Shown here: positions 32,001 through 41,266 of the stretch, in pieces
How the letters are laid out: every line of letters begins with the position of its first letter
Numbering within the stretch: the stretch's first letter is position 1
Program-made: the position numbers and the translations under genes
Notes under the pieces: generated by a model
Told to the model about the DNA's origin: nothing
What the model saw: only the letters and a program-made list of their open reading frames with translations
The model's database searches: none
DNA from: Pratylenchus scribneri
Lineage: Eukaryota; Nematoda; Chromadorea; Rhabditida; Pratylenchidae
Length of the DNA: 64,000 nt
Assembly (NCBI GenBank): GCA_030063045.1
Contig: JAQSEB010000042.1
Span: 2,604,001-2,668,000 of the forward strand
Direction: 5' to 3'

Positions 32001-33009
32001 CCGATGCAAAGACAAAACAAATTAGCAGTTGCGATTATTGGGGCAATGACATCCGGACAGTCCTCCATTCCCATCAACATTTGCGACATCCATTCTCGCT
32101 GGCCGTTTTTGAAGAGAAACTTTATTGGACGGATTGGGACCAAGAAGGAGTTCTTTCGGTGAATAAATTTGATGGCGGCGATGTTCAAAAGGTTTTAAAA
32201 TAAATTAAATATTTAAATATTATTTGTTTAGCTTATGCACGGAGTCGCTGGTCCAATGACAGTTCGAGTCTATCATAAACAAGCACAGCCGAAACATGAA
32301 AATAAATGCCAATTTCATAATTGCCAACAAATTTGTTTGCCAAAAGCAATGTTCAGTAAGTCAAAAAACAAATTATAACAATTTAATATTAAATTTATTA
32401 GAAAATTCATCCAAAGACCGAGAAGTTCCTCTTCACGAACTTCCATTTTCGTGTGCTTGCGCCACTGGTTTTCGACTTGGCAATTCCACCATTTGCATCA
32501 GTGAATTAAATCCAACCCAAGAACTTGCAAAATTGGCCGTCAATTGTAATAAATAATTTAAAATTAATAATTTATAATTTAATTTTAGCTTTTGAACATT
32601 TCAAAGGCGATGAACACGTCGGTCCATTCACATACATGCTCGGCCTTTTTGTCATTTGTGCCGCAATTTTATTGGTAAAAATATATAAATAAAATAATAT
32701 TAATACTTTTAGGTTTACACTTATCAACGAAAACGTCCACGCCATTTTGCCGCTCTCCAATTTGACAATCCAATTTATCGTCGTACGGTGGAGGATTTGG
32801 ATGCCGATTTGGAGAATATCAGTGACAGCACACTCGGCCCAATTTCAATTTTGCCAAGAGGAGCCGGCAATTCCAACCAGCAAAATTCATCAACGAATTC
32901 TTCATCCAAACTTGTCCTCTCTGTTCCTCAACAAGATCAACAACAAATGAATCCAACAGCAGGAGGAACATTGGTCAATATGAATAGTCCGGATGAATAT
33001 GGGTATTAA
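29094..33009 (+). CDS. LDL-receptor-family endocytic receptor
   Basis: Many short exons. The signal peptide is [18 protein letters not shown] (29094-29160). About eight LDL-receptor class A repeats follow (29240-30900), each with the Cys pattern and the Ca-binding DxxxDxxDE end (for example [16 protein letters not shown]). Then come EGF modules ([25 protein letters not shown], 31130-31220) and a six-bladed beta-propeller with YWTD-like blades ([35 protein letters not shown]; 31300-32260). A further EGF, a transmembrane helix ([18 protein letters not shown]) and a tail with the internalisation motif FDNPIY complete it. The layout is that of LDLR/VLDLR-type receptors; in nematodes the yolk receptor RME-2 is the likely counterpart, but I have not assigned orthology. 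The stop lies 78 bp before the Maverick insertion. Confidence 0.87.
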
Positions 33010-33081
33010 TTGAATGGAAGAATGAATGGAAGGATGAATGAATGAAGACATGGATATATCCCGCCCGATTCCCGATAAGCT

Positions 33082-33087
33082 CATCGT
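33082..33087. repeat. Left target-site duplication (probable)
   Basis: CATCGT directly outside the left inverted repeat; five of six bases match CATCAT outside the right end. Confidence 0.6.
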
Positions 33088-33550
33088 AGTAGATAATCCC
33101 TTCACCGGTCGGTGAAACATAGCTAAGGTAATCGATTAGTTTGAGCCGACATCTATGTCCCTTCTTAAGCCTCTGCCCATCCGCTTGTCCCCCCCTCGCG
33201 CAACAGCCGGTGTCTATCCTCCTCATTTTAATTGTTAGGTTAGAGAAAAGAGACTCTATACCTCTTAAGCCCAAAATCGGATAGCCATTGACCGTTCTGT
33301 GTGAGGCGGGACCAAAGTCAGAGTGGGGGTCAGCCGAGAAGGTGCCAGCTCAAACCTATCCTCCTCATTGGAATTTTGAGAGGGGACCATCTTTTGGAAA
33401 TATGAGGGAGAGGTGGGAAAAAAAATATGAGGAAGGGAAAAAATATGAGGGAAAATTTAATGGTTCAATTCTTTTAAAGGTGCTGCCTCCTTTTCAATCG
33501 ATGCCACCGACAACCTTCAAATATTACCGAAACGAGGAAGAAACAAAAAG
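33088..33550 (+). repeat. Left terminal inverted repeat
   Basis: Inverted copy of 58400-58858. The outer ~330 bp differ at only about two positions, and the inner part has a few small indels within ATGAGG/GGGAAAA runs. An ORF of about 57 shared codons reads outward from both repeats, but it has no domain features and is probably incidental. Confidence 0.95.
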
Positions 33551-33802
33551 AACGATGATAAAATCAAATCTATTTCTTTTCATTTTTACATTCTATTTTT
33601 CAAATAAATAATTTTAAAACATTAAAAAAAAAGGTCATCAAATTTTATCAAGAGTTATTATGAGAAAAAAATGCCATTTTTGGTTAAAATAAATTTGAGA
33701 ATTGGTCTTTCATTTTTGATTAATTGTGATATATGTTAAAATATTATTCGCCTTCCTTCCTTCATTTTTCCACTTTCCAAACCTCATCTCCTTCTTTTTT
33801 CC

Positions 33803-35845
33803 TCAAAAGGCGAAACCATTTCCTTCAATTTCATCCCCCTCTTCTTCTTTGATGACCTTCGACCCCAAAAACTGGAAATAATATAAAAATTATTAAAAAT
33901 AAAATTTCAACCTCTTCCTTTTGGCCAATTTCCTCATTTTCCTTTCCGTCAATTTTTCCCTTTCCATTTTCCTCATCCACTCCATTGATCAAAGTCGGCT
34001 CTTCTTTCTTTGCATCCATTTTCTCATCAACATTCTCTCCAACAATGAAAATTGGCTCCATTGCCGTGTCCATTTCAACCTTCTCTTCTTCTTCAATTTT
34101 CTCCTCTTTTTCTATTTTGACGGTGATAACCTGGAAATGGTATTAAAAAATTTTTTAATTTTTATAAAATTCCAACCTTTTTCTCATCACCCTCTTTCTT
34201 CTCATCACCCAAAACCTCATCCACATTTTCTTCATTTTTCATTTTCACAATACCTTCGCCTTTACCTTCTTCGCCATCTTTATTCAAATTTAATTCCGCA
34301 TTGGCCTCCTCAATCTTCCTTTTCTCATCCTCATTTTCTTCTCCATTTTTTGGCCCTTCTTCCTCCTTGAAAATTGTCTCATTAACAATTTCCTCAACTT
34401 CTTCTTCATTTTGCTCCTTCTTTTCTTCGTCAATTTTTCCCTCATTCGTCGGGTCCACAATTTCCCCCTTTTTTGCCAATTCCTTTCCACCATCTTTTGA
34501 GGCCTCGACTTGCTTCTTCTATAAAAAAAAACATATAAAAATTTCTTTTACATTTTTATACCAATTTTTCATATTCAACCCGCATCTCATCTTTATTCAA
34601 TTTCCATCCCTCCTTATAAAATTCCTAATTACGTAAGATTTATATAAAAAATATTGTTAACCTTGAGCATCTCTTTATCCTTTCGCTCTTGCTGAAGTTT
34701 GGCCAATGCCTTTTGACGAGGATTTGACCGACGGCTCCCGCTTCGCAACTTCATCTTTTGACCATCCTAAATAAAAATATATTTTCATTATTTTCTTCCA
34801 ATTTACCTCAAAACCATTCTCCCCAAACTCCACAACCTCCGTCTCTCCAATCTCCGTCTTCATTTTCTTCAATTCGACTTCGCCTTCTTCAAAATTATTA
34901 GGCTCCATTTTCCTCTTTGTCTAAAAATATTGTTACGTTTCTTTGAAATAAAAATAATAAATTTACCTCATTCTTCCTCATTTTCTCCTCATTTTCCTCA
35001 AGCCCTCCCTCAAAATCACCCAAACCTTTCGCATTGTGCGATCGTTTTGCCAAAATCGTTTGGATGGACCATTTCTATAAAGAAAAATATATAAATATAT
35101 ATAATTATAAAAAAAACAAACCTCACACGGCTTATCTTTATCAACGTGCCGCTCAAAATTGTAATCCCCTTTTTTTCCTTTTTTGTAGAAGTGACATCGG
35201 GCACACTGTAAAAATAAAAAAAAGTATTTTTAAAAAATAATTAAAAATCAAACTCTAATTTTATCGCCAACTTGTTCAACCGCTGCCTTTGGCTAAAAAT
35301 AAAAAATATATGCAATCCTCAAAACAAAAAACTCACAAATTCGCCCGGCTCATTCTTAATTTCCAACGGCTCATTCTTAATTTCCAATCCCGTCCCATCA
35401 ATCATTTCCTTCTTGCTCGGTTTTTTGATCTAGAAAAACTTTTCTCAAAATATTAATGTCCTCAAAACCTTGGCTGCTTGAGACGTCTTAGAAGAATTTG
35501 AGGAGGAGGAGCCGCAATCCAAGAGATCTATCTCATTTTTCTAAATACAGTTTATTATTAATATTATTTTAAAAAATAATAAACTTGACTTGGATTTGCC
35601 TCATCAAATCCTTCCTTTGGCTTGCTAAAGGTGCCATTTGATCATCCTTAATAATTAATAAAAAATTAGTTTAGAAAAAAAATATCTTACCAATTGTTTG
35701 ACCTGTGCTTTCAAACCATCCATTTCCAACATTTTCTTCTCCTTTTCACGTTGTTTCTTAAAAAAAAAGGAATATTAATAAATATTATTTTTAAATAATT
35801 TACCCTCTCGGCCAGTTGTTCCTCCATTGCGCGAATCTCGTCCAT
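33803..35845 (-). CDS. Lys/Glu-rich 14-exon accessory protein with a Cys/His cluster
   Basis: Fourteen exons and thirteen introns of about 37-48 bp can be joined in one frame from ATG 35845 to TGA 33803, and every intron is phase 0. The product (over 450 residues) starts with a coiled-coil-like MDEIRAMEEQLAER and continues with a repeated LEIKNEP motif. It has a single Cys/His cluster in exon 7 (CARCHFYK, then H and C, about 35210-35130) that could bind zinc. Very acidic Glu/Lys-rich exons follow (34500-33920). A bipartite basic segment (KLRSGSRRSNPRQK, about 34740) could be a nuclear signal. I recognise no family. It lies just inside the left repeat, divergent from the next gene, and is one of the few intron-bearing genes of the element. 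Confidence 0.65.
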
Positions 35846-36456
35846 CAATTAAAAACAAATATTATTATTTTATTAGAAAATCCTAAAAACAATTAATTTA
35901 TTTCAATTTATTAACTACAATTAATTTAATTATCTTCAATTTAATGACCTATACATAAATGGGGGAATGGGTGGATGAGTCGTATGGGTCATTTTATGAC
36001 CAATCAATTAACTTACGACTCACTCCCATTCCTCGTTTTATGTCTATGGTCAAAACATCGACGACGTCTCTCCACTTTCTACCTCATCCCTCCTCATTTT
36101 CACTTTCAATAACCCATTGAAGGAAAAGACTCTTACCCATTTTCTCAGTCGCCATTAAATCTCTCTTTCTATAATCCCCCACTATTTCCTCCCTTTCCAT
36201 TCCATAATCTCTTTACGACTCAAACTTCTCCTCAAAACTGACCGTAACTCAAAAATTGATTATTCTCATTCCTCATTTTTTTCAATTGATTCAATTTTAA
36301 TAATTCAAACTTCCTCATTTATTTTTCGAAATAATTCAAACTTCCTCATTATTTTTTCGTAATAATATTGCCTAAATTTAATTTTTAGCAAAAAATTCGA
36401 CAAATAACCAATTTTCAACATCAAAAATATCTCCAACAAACAACAACAATCTTGAA
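35846..36456. promoter_or_regulatory. Divergent promoter region of the left accessory genes
   Basis: About 610 bp between two genes read outward. Contains related heptamer-like sites (GATGAGTCGTATGGGTCA near 35970 and TTACGACTCACTCCC near 36013) that form an imperfect inverted pair around 35960-36025, and T-rich/CTCC-rich runs. No clear TATA box was found, unlike the core genes. Confidence 0.4.
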
Positions 36457-37417
36457 ATGTCTCAACCTCCTCGCAAAATTCCTCGCATCGAAGGTAAATT
36501 TTTTTTACTCAATTTACTTTCAATTTTTCCAGATGAGAATGAGGATGATGATCGTTTTGATTTCCTCAACCAATATGAACACCAACCCGGTAAAATTTTT
36601 ATAAATTTTTACTTAATCTTAATCAATTAATATTCAGAGAACATCAATGGCCGCTTCACTTTTCGCCGCCCTCAAGGTATGGCAACAAATCCATTCGCAA
36701 TTTATGAGAACCAGGACCAACTCCAATTGGAACAACATCAAGGTAAGATCCAAACTTTTAAATCAATTTGAAGCCATTTTTAATAGATTTGACTCCAAAT
36801 CCTCAAGGCCAACTTCATTTGGAAAATCCCCAAGGTCAACAGCAAATGGACCACCATCAAGGTTAGATTTAAATATTTAAATTGATCTGAATCTATTTTT
36901 TAAAGAATTGACAAATGAGGAACGTGCCCGTCGCCAAGCTGCTCGCGCTTTTGCCAGGACAAATTGGGTTAATCGCCCCCGAATTTGGTCACCACCGACT
37001 GAGGAAGGTAATATTTATATTTTTTATTATTAATTTTTTAATTTATTCAGCATCAATTCCACCATCCATCGTCAACGACTTCAATGAGCGAGCGCGCCTC
37101 AATCCAAACCAAATCAACGAAGATGTGGCATTCTTTGTCCGTCCTCCTCCTCAAGGTTTATTTTAGTAAAAAAATCCTCAAAAATAATCATTTCTTTCTC
37201 AGCTCAAATTGAACCGCCGCATCCTCAACAAAATGGCCATGCATTTGCCCGAGCAATCTGGAACGGTATTGATTAAATAATAAAAAATAGTCAAAATAAT
37301 TTTTTATTTCAAGAGCGCCTATTCATCACCAATGTTCTGATTTTCCTTGTGGACATCCTCATGTTGATGCTCTACATCCTCGTGGCCTTCACCCGTTCGG
37401 CACCCAGAGAGGAATGA
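36457..37417 (+). CDS. Eight-exon accessory protein with a C-terminal membrane anchor
   Basis: Eight exons joined by seven introns of about 40-50 bp, all in phase 1 (each exon ends with a lone G). The start is MSQPPRKIPRIE, a basic, possibly nuclear-localising end, then an acidic patch DENEDDDR, a Gln/Asn/Pro-rich middle, a basic segment NEERARRQAARAFAR and a final exon. That exon carries one hydrophobic helix (VLIFLVDILMLMLYILVAF) and the tail TRSAPREE before TGA 37417. Exons 3 and 4 contain in-frame CAAGGT sequences that could act as extra donor sites, so splice variants are possible. No known family recognised. It looks like a tail-anchored protein from the element's intron-bearing left cluster. 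Confidence 0.6.
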
Positions 37418-37866
37418 GAAGAAGGAACGAAAGAAATGGCCATTCAATTTTATGATAATTAACATCTTTTAAACCAAAAAATTTCCTCTCAATTAATTTT
37501 TTCTCAAAATACTTCCTCATTTACAAATTCAATTAATTTTCCTCATCAAATGATCATTAATTTTGATCTCACTTTTTTAAAATATTTTGTCATCCTCACC
37601 CACTTCCTCATTAAATTCCCTCAAAAAAATTTGATCATTAAATTGATCTCATTATGATTTTATTTATTTTGTCATCCCCTTTTCATTAAATTAATGTGAT
37701 TCCTTTTTATAAATTCTTTCTTCTTCTTCATTAAATAAACCTGAATAAATATTTTTCTATAACTTCTTTGAAAATATGCAAATGAGATGATAGAGAAGAA
37801 AATGTAAGGAGAAAATAAGTTTTTTGATATGGCCTAGTCATTCATTTCCAAAAAATCCCCCTTAAA
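37418..37866. other. AT-rich gap within the element
   Basis: Repeats of CCTCATTAAAT/CTCATTTTG type and polyadenylation-like AATAAA. No gene seen. Confidence 0.35.
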
Positions 37867-38291
37867 ATGAGCCAACCGAATTGGACAATTTCTACAAATT
37901 GTTCTTGCCCCCAAAATCAATATTGTGTACGGCCTTATTTCTACTCCAAGCCTCATATTTGTATTTGGGAATCGATTCCAATCCTCAAAATTGATGAATA
38001 TCTGGCAACTCCTCCTAACAACAATCAATTCCTCATTCTCCTCATACTCCTCATAGTCATCATTGCTTTCCATGTAAAATAACAAAAAAATAATAATTCC
38101 TCATTTTTTATTCTAGCTTATCCAAACGATGCTTTGCACACTCGGATTTACGGAGAATTATAAACGACGAACATTGGAGGAGGAAAGACATCGACAACGT
38201 AATCGTCGAACTCGAGGAGGTAAATATGAATTTCCCCTATTCCTCAAAATATGAATTTTCCACATACAGATACGACAACAGTTTAACATCT
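37867..38291 (+). CDS. Small membrane protein with N-terminal Cys motif
   Basis: Three exons. The start MSQPNWTISTNCSCPQNQYC has N-glycosylation sites and closely spaced Cys. A hydrophobic helix follows (FLILLILLIVIIAFH), interrupted by a first intron (phase 0), then a basic Arg-rich segment (EEERHRQRNRRTRG). The last exon after a ~45-bp intron is a few residues to a TAA at about 38284-38286. The orientation is probably N-terminus outside and basic tail in the cytosol. I do not recognise the family. It follows the tail-anchored protein on the same strand and starts with the same MSQP. Confidence 0.55.
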
Positions 38292-38571
38292 CAATGAGTC
38301 GACTCAATATGGAGGAAAATAATGAGGAATTAAAATAATAATGAGGAATTAAAATAATAATATTACCATTTTTACATTTCACATTTTTTATTAAATCATT
38401 TTATTATGGATAAATAATGAGGTATTTTGAGGAATTGGATTAATGATCATTGGATGAGGAAGAGTCTGTTTATGAGGTATTTTTGAGGAATGGATTAATG
38501 AATATTGGATGAGGAACGGATCAATGATTATTGGATGAGGATTCGGTCCAAAATGTTTCGGGGGTGACCAT

Positions 38572-39042
38572 TTAGGCCTCATGGTTAAATTTGATATCCT
38601 TGAGGGCAATTCGAGGAATAAGACGATTCTTGATCCACATCTTCCTCATCCTCATCTTCTTTGTCTTCTTTATCTTCTTCTGAAGTTTCAATTTTCGACG
38701 AGCACCGGTGGACGAGCCCGGTCCATAAGGAAAAAGTCGTCGTTTCTGAAGAACGTTCTATACAAAAACAAATTTACGATTATAAAATTGTACCGAGTTG
38801 TTCTTCATAGGTGCATTCAAAATTGGAGGAAGGATCCTAGGACGGACCACTTTCTCGATGTTTTCGGGTGTACCTATATCCATTTTTTCGGGCGAGATCT
38901 ATAATTAATGAATTAAGTCATATATTTTATGTATCAAATTTACATTCGGAGTCCCCTGTTCCATTTTTTCAGGCTCCTCCTTCTTTGATAACTCCATTTT
39001 GTCGAAATTCTGTGCCAATTCGTCTACCAATTTGTCGGACAT
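38572..39042 (-). CDS. Basic three-exon accessory protein
   Basis: Minus-strand gene with two phase-0 introns. The N-terminus is MSDKLVDELAQNFDKMELSK and contains two related blocks, EEPEKMEQGTPN and SPEKMDIGTPEN, possibly a short internal repeat. The last exon is strongly basic (RRKLKLQKKIKKTKKMRMRK) and ends at 38572. About 115 residues. The basic C-terminus suits DNA binding or nucleolar targeting, like adenovirus core proteins, but I see no direct similarity. Confidence 0.5.
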
Positions 39043-39257
39043 TTTCAATTTAAAGAACGAGGTGAATGAGCTTTTCTATTTTTTTGGGGCAGGAGAGGAA
39101 TGAGAGAGTGTGAGGATATATGTAAAATGAAAGGAAAATCCTCCTCCTGACGATCTAGCTTTTATTACCGCCCGCGCGCACCGTTTTTAGCGCCAGCTGG
39201 AAAAATTTAAAAAGAGCGCCAATTCATTCAAATAACAAATTGATCCTCAAGAAAAAG

Positions 39258-39265
39258 TATAAATA
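39258..39265 (+). promoter_or_regulatory. TATA box of the membrane-protein/protease unit
   Basis: TATAAATA 38 bp before ATG 39296; the expected start site would leave a very short leader, as for most core genes of this element. Confidence 0.5.
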
Positions 39266-39295
39266 TTGAAAAAAACCGATTACTCCTATAAAAAA

Positions 39296-39976
39296 ATGTT
39301 TATTATTATTCTCATTCTCCTCATCCTCCTCATTAACCCAATTTCCTCATTTCCAACTCAACAACCATCGACAAAGTACAATTACAATCTGGCCGATTAT
39401 TCGCAATACAGGGAATATATAAAATCTGTACGGCCGTGGGCAATTCAACCGCCATCGACTACATCTCAAATCCCTCAAAGTACTCCACCAACTCCTCCTG
39501 AAATTTCTCCTCAAACTACTCCTCCTCATCCTCAGACTACTCCTCAGGAATTGACTTCTGCAAAAATTATCTACTCTAATCCGAATTTCATTCCCGACTT
39601 ACCTCTTTGCAAGGAAACGCCTGAAAATGACAACATATACGGCCATATTTACTGTTTGATTGCATTCCTCTTTTATTTGATTGCGATCATCAGTGCCATA
39701 TTAATAATTTGTCGAGCATTTGGGTGCCTCAAAAAATTTGAACAACGACAACAACCGCTCGAGATTGAATTGAAGGAGACGGAACAACTAACAGCCTTTG
39801 AACGATCGAGAAAGGATTTGGTTGAGCGGTATCCTCATCTCTTCCGGAATGATATGAGCATTGAGGAAATTGGAGAAGTATTAAGCAGTGGACTTCATTC
39901 AATCGACGTACCCGATGGACAGTCTTCAAGTAACAACTATTCTCGAATCAAACCCTCTAACTCGTCGAACATTTAA
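39296..39976 (+). CDS. Type I membrane protein with signal peptide
   Basis: From the Met at 39296, a strong signal peptide (MFIIILILLILLINPISS) leads into a Tyr-rich segment and a Pro/Thr/Ser-rich ectodomain (PPTPPEISPQTTPP, mucin-like, likely O-glycosylated). Two Cys follow, then a transmembrane helix (LIAFLFYLIAIISAILIICRAF) and a ~75-residue cytoplasmic tail. A longer frame starts 30 bases upstream but would bury the signal peptide and lies at the expected transcription start, so 39296 is preferred. The last 89 bases overlap the protease gene in another frame. It may be a virion envelope or host-cell surface protein. No fusion peptide or known envelope family is seen. Confidence 0.65.
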   Translation: MFIIILILLILLINPISSFPTQQPSTKYNYNLADYSQYREYIKSVRPWAIQPPSTTSQIPQSTPPTPPEISPQTTPPHPQTTPQELTSAKIIYSNPNFIPDLPLCKETPENDNIYGHIYCLIAFLFYLIAIISAILIICRAFGCLKKFEQRQQPLEIELKETEQLTAFERSRKDLVERYPHLFRNDMSIEEIGEVLSSGLHSIDVPDGQSSSNNYSRIKPSNSSNI

Positions 39977-40334
39977 GAAATGTCTACCAATTGATCAAGT
40001 TGAATTGCCCTCATCCTTCCCCTCCTCATTTGTGGTCAATTTGGACACCTCCGAAGAAGAAGGCAGCCATTGGGTTGTCTACTATTTTTTGAGAAAAAAC
40101 CATGTATTATATTTTGACAGCTATGGCCAGGCCCCAACCCTCAACATTAATGTGCAAAGAAATCGAAAATGCTACCAATCCATCGATGCCAATACCTGTC
40201 CTCATCACTGTATCTCCTTTATTTACCATATTTCCCTCGGATTATCCCTCGATCAATATTGTAAACTATTGGACTCAAAATTTAACCCTGATTTATTCGT
40301 AAAACAATTTGTGGAAAATTTGATAAATAAATAA
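39888..40334 (+). CDS. PRO: Adenain-like cysteine protease of the element
   Basis: Adenovirus-type maturation protease (C5 family), which in Polintons is thought to process capsid proteins. Key residues are visible: His61 in GSHWVVYYF, Asp77 in YFDSYG, Gln97 in CYQS and Cys104 in TCPHHC; the Gln-to-Cys spacing of seven matches adenain. The frame opens with ATG 39888, inside the end of the upstream membrane-protein gene; an in-frame Met at 39915 is an alternative. No separate TATA box is seen, so it is probably translated from the same transcript by reinitiation or leaky scanning. The ~148-residue length is somewhat shorter than adenovirus proteases. Confidence 0.88.
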   Translation: MDFIQSTYPMDSLQVTTILESNPLTRRTFKKCLPIDQVELPSSFPSSFVVNLDTSEEEGSHWVVYYFLRKNHVLYFDSYGQAPTLNINVQRNRKCYQSIDANTCPHHCISFIYHISLGLSLDQYCKLLDSKFNPDLFVKQFVENLINK

Positions 40335-40464
40335 AAATGTAATAATAATAAATTTATTTTCCATATTATTTTAAGGGTAAATAAAATAAAAGATAGTAAA
40401 TAGGGGTATGAGGAAACGTGTGGAATTAATGAGAACATCAATGAATTATTTGATACTTTTGATC

Positions 40465-40923
40465 TCAAACCCATTCAATATCGTCTGCATCATCTTCATC
40501 AATGTCCGCAAAGAATGATTCGATAATTTCCCCACATCTACACTGATCCTCCTCGTCGATAAATTCCAATAGCTCCAAGGGGTAATATGCCTCTGAATTT
40601 GGTCCAAGTTTTTCGATGACGCATGGAAGATAGGGATTTTGAAGACGAATATTATGACGGGTAAAGAAATGTTGAGAGACAGTTACATTGTAGGTTCGAG
40701 ACAATTTTCCATAAGCCATCAATTTATCGGCTCCTACAAGGCTCAATCCTCCGATCGTAAAAATTTTCTTCATACCAGTACGATCCTCATAGGTAGTTTG
40801 AACTTTACGCCCGACTAAATGTTTGATCAATTTCATTCGAGTTTCGGGATGAGTCATTTTATAATCCAATTGTCTATTTTTACATTTGAGGAGATGAAAA
40901 CATTCTTGGAGGATAGTTCTCAT
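40465..40923 (-). CDS. Stand-alone PAZ-domain protein
   Basis: A 152-residue intronless protein whose residues about 25-122 read like the PAZ domain of Argonaute proteins, the module that holds the 3' end of guide small RNAs. The signs are the entry strand HLVGRKVQTTYEDR (35-48), a central oligo-binding insertion, and above all VTVSQHFFTRHNIRLQNPYL (80-99), PCVIEK and YYPLELLEFI (113-122). These parallel the conserved TVxxYFxxxYxIxLxYPxLPC and YLPLELC blocks. The Tyr of the YF pair is His here. There is no MID or PIWI domain; the protein ends in an acidic tail (EDQCRCGEIIESF, then Asp/Glu-rich). Its promoter carries three TGAGTCAT repeats. I infer a small-RNA-binding decoy acting on host RNAi; a host-derived unrelated OB-fold protein is the alternative. 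Confidence 0.7.
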   Translation of the reverse strand: MRTILQECFHLLKCKNRQLDYKMTHPETRMKLIKHLVGRKVQTTYEDRTGMKKIFTIGGLSLVGADKLMAYGKLSRTYNVTVSQHFFTRHNIRLQNPYLPCVIEKLGPNSEAYYPLELLEFIDEEDQCRCGEIIESFFADIDEDDADDIEWV

Positions 40924-40995
40924 TTTTTAGGATTTTGAGGAATGAATGGAATGAATGGAATGATGAAAATGAAAGATGAGATTCGATTTTTTGGG

Positions 40996-41004
40996 CTTTT
41001 ATAT
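40996..41004 (-). promoter_or_regulatory. TATA box of the PAZ gene
   Basis: Minus-strand ATATAAAAG, about 75 bp before the ATG at 40923 and just downstream of the 48-bp repeat array. Confidence 0.5.
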
Positions 41005-41007
41005 CCA

Positions 41008-41152
41008 GTGAAATCTCTCCAAAATGAGAATGAGTCATCGTTCAGGGATTACCCCGGGAAATCTCTCCAAAATGAGAATGAGTCATCGTTCAAGGATTAC
41101 CATGGAAATCTCTCCAAAATGAGAATGAGTCATCGTTCAAGGATTATCCCGT
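41008..41152 (-). repeat. Three ~48-bp tandem repeats with bZIP-like sites (PAZ gene promoter)
   Basis: Three copies of a unit beginning GAAATCTCTCCAAAATGAGA and continuing ATGAGTCATCGTTCAAGGAT. Each has one TGAGTCA/TGACTCA site (41030-41039, 41078-41087, 41125-41134), spaced 47-48 bp. They lie directly upstream of the PAZ gene TATA box and before the divergent gene at 41267, so they look like an enhancer array for a host AP-1/SKN-1-class factor. Confidence 0.7.
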
Positions 41153-41266
41153 GAAAAACGATTTCCGGTCATTTTTTCAAATCATTCTTGAAAAACCTAG
41201 AAAATCCTAGGTCGAAAATCTCCTAAATTTACTCAGCTCCGAACTCAATTTATTCCTCATAAAAAA

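Noticed and set aside
32975..33274. ORF of ~57 shared codons in both inverted repeats reading outward into host DNA
   Set aside because: No domain features, its end depends on flanking host sequence, and its identity at both ends follows simply from the repeats.
40465..40923. Fragment of a host Argonaute pseudogene
   Set aside because: The frame is intact from ATG to stop, intronless, has its own TATA box and enhancer array, and ends in a distinct acidic tail.
41008..41152. Short coding repeat (plus-strand ORF 40942-41154)
   Set aside because: The repeats sit in the PAZ gene promoter, carry bZIP sites and have no coding signature.
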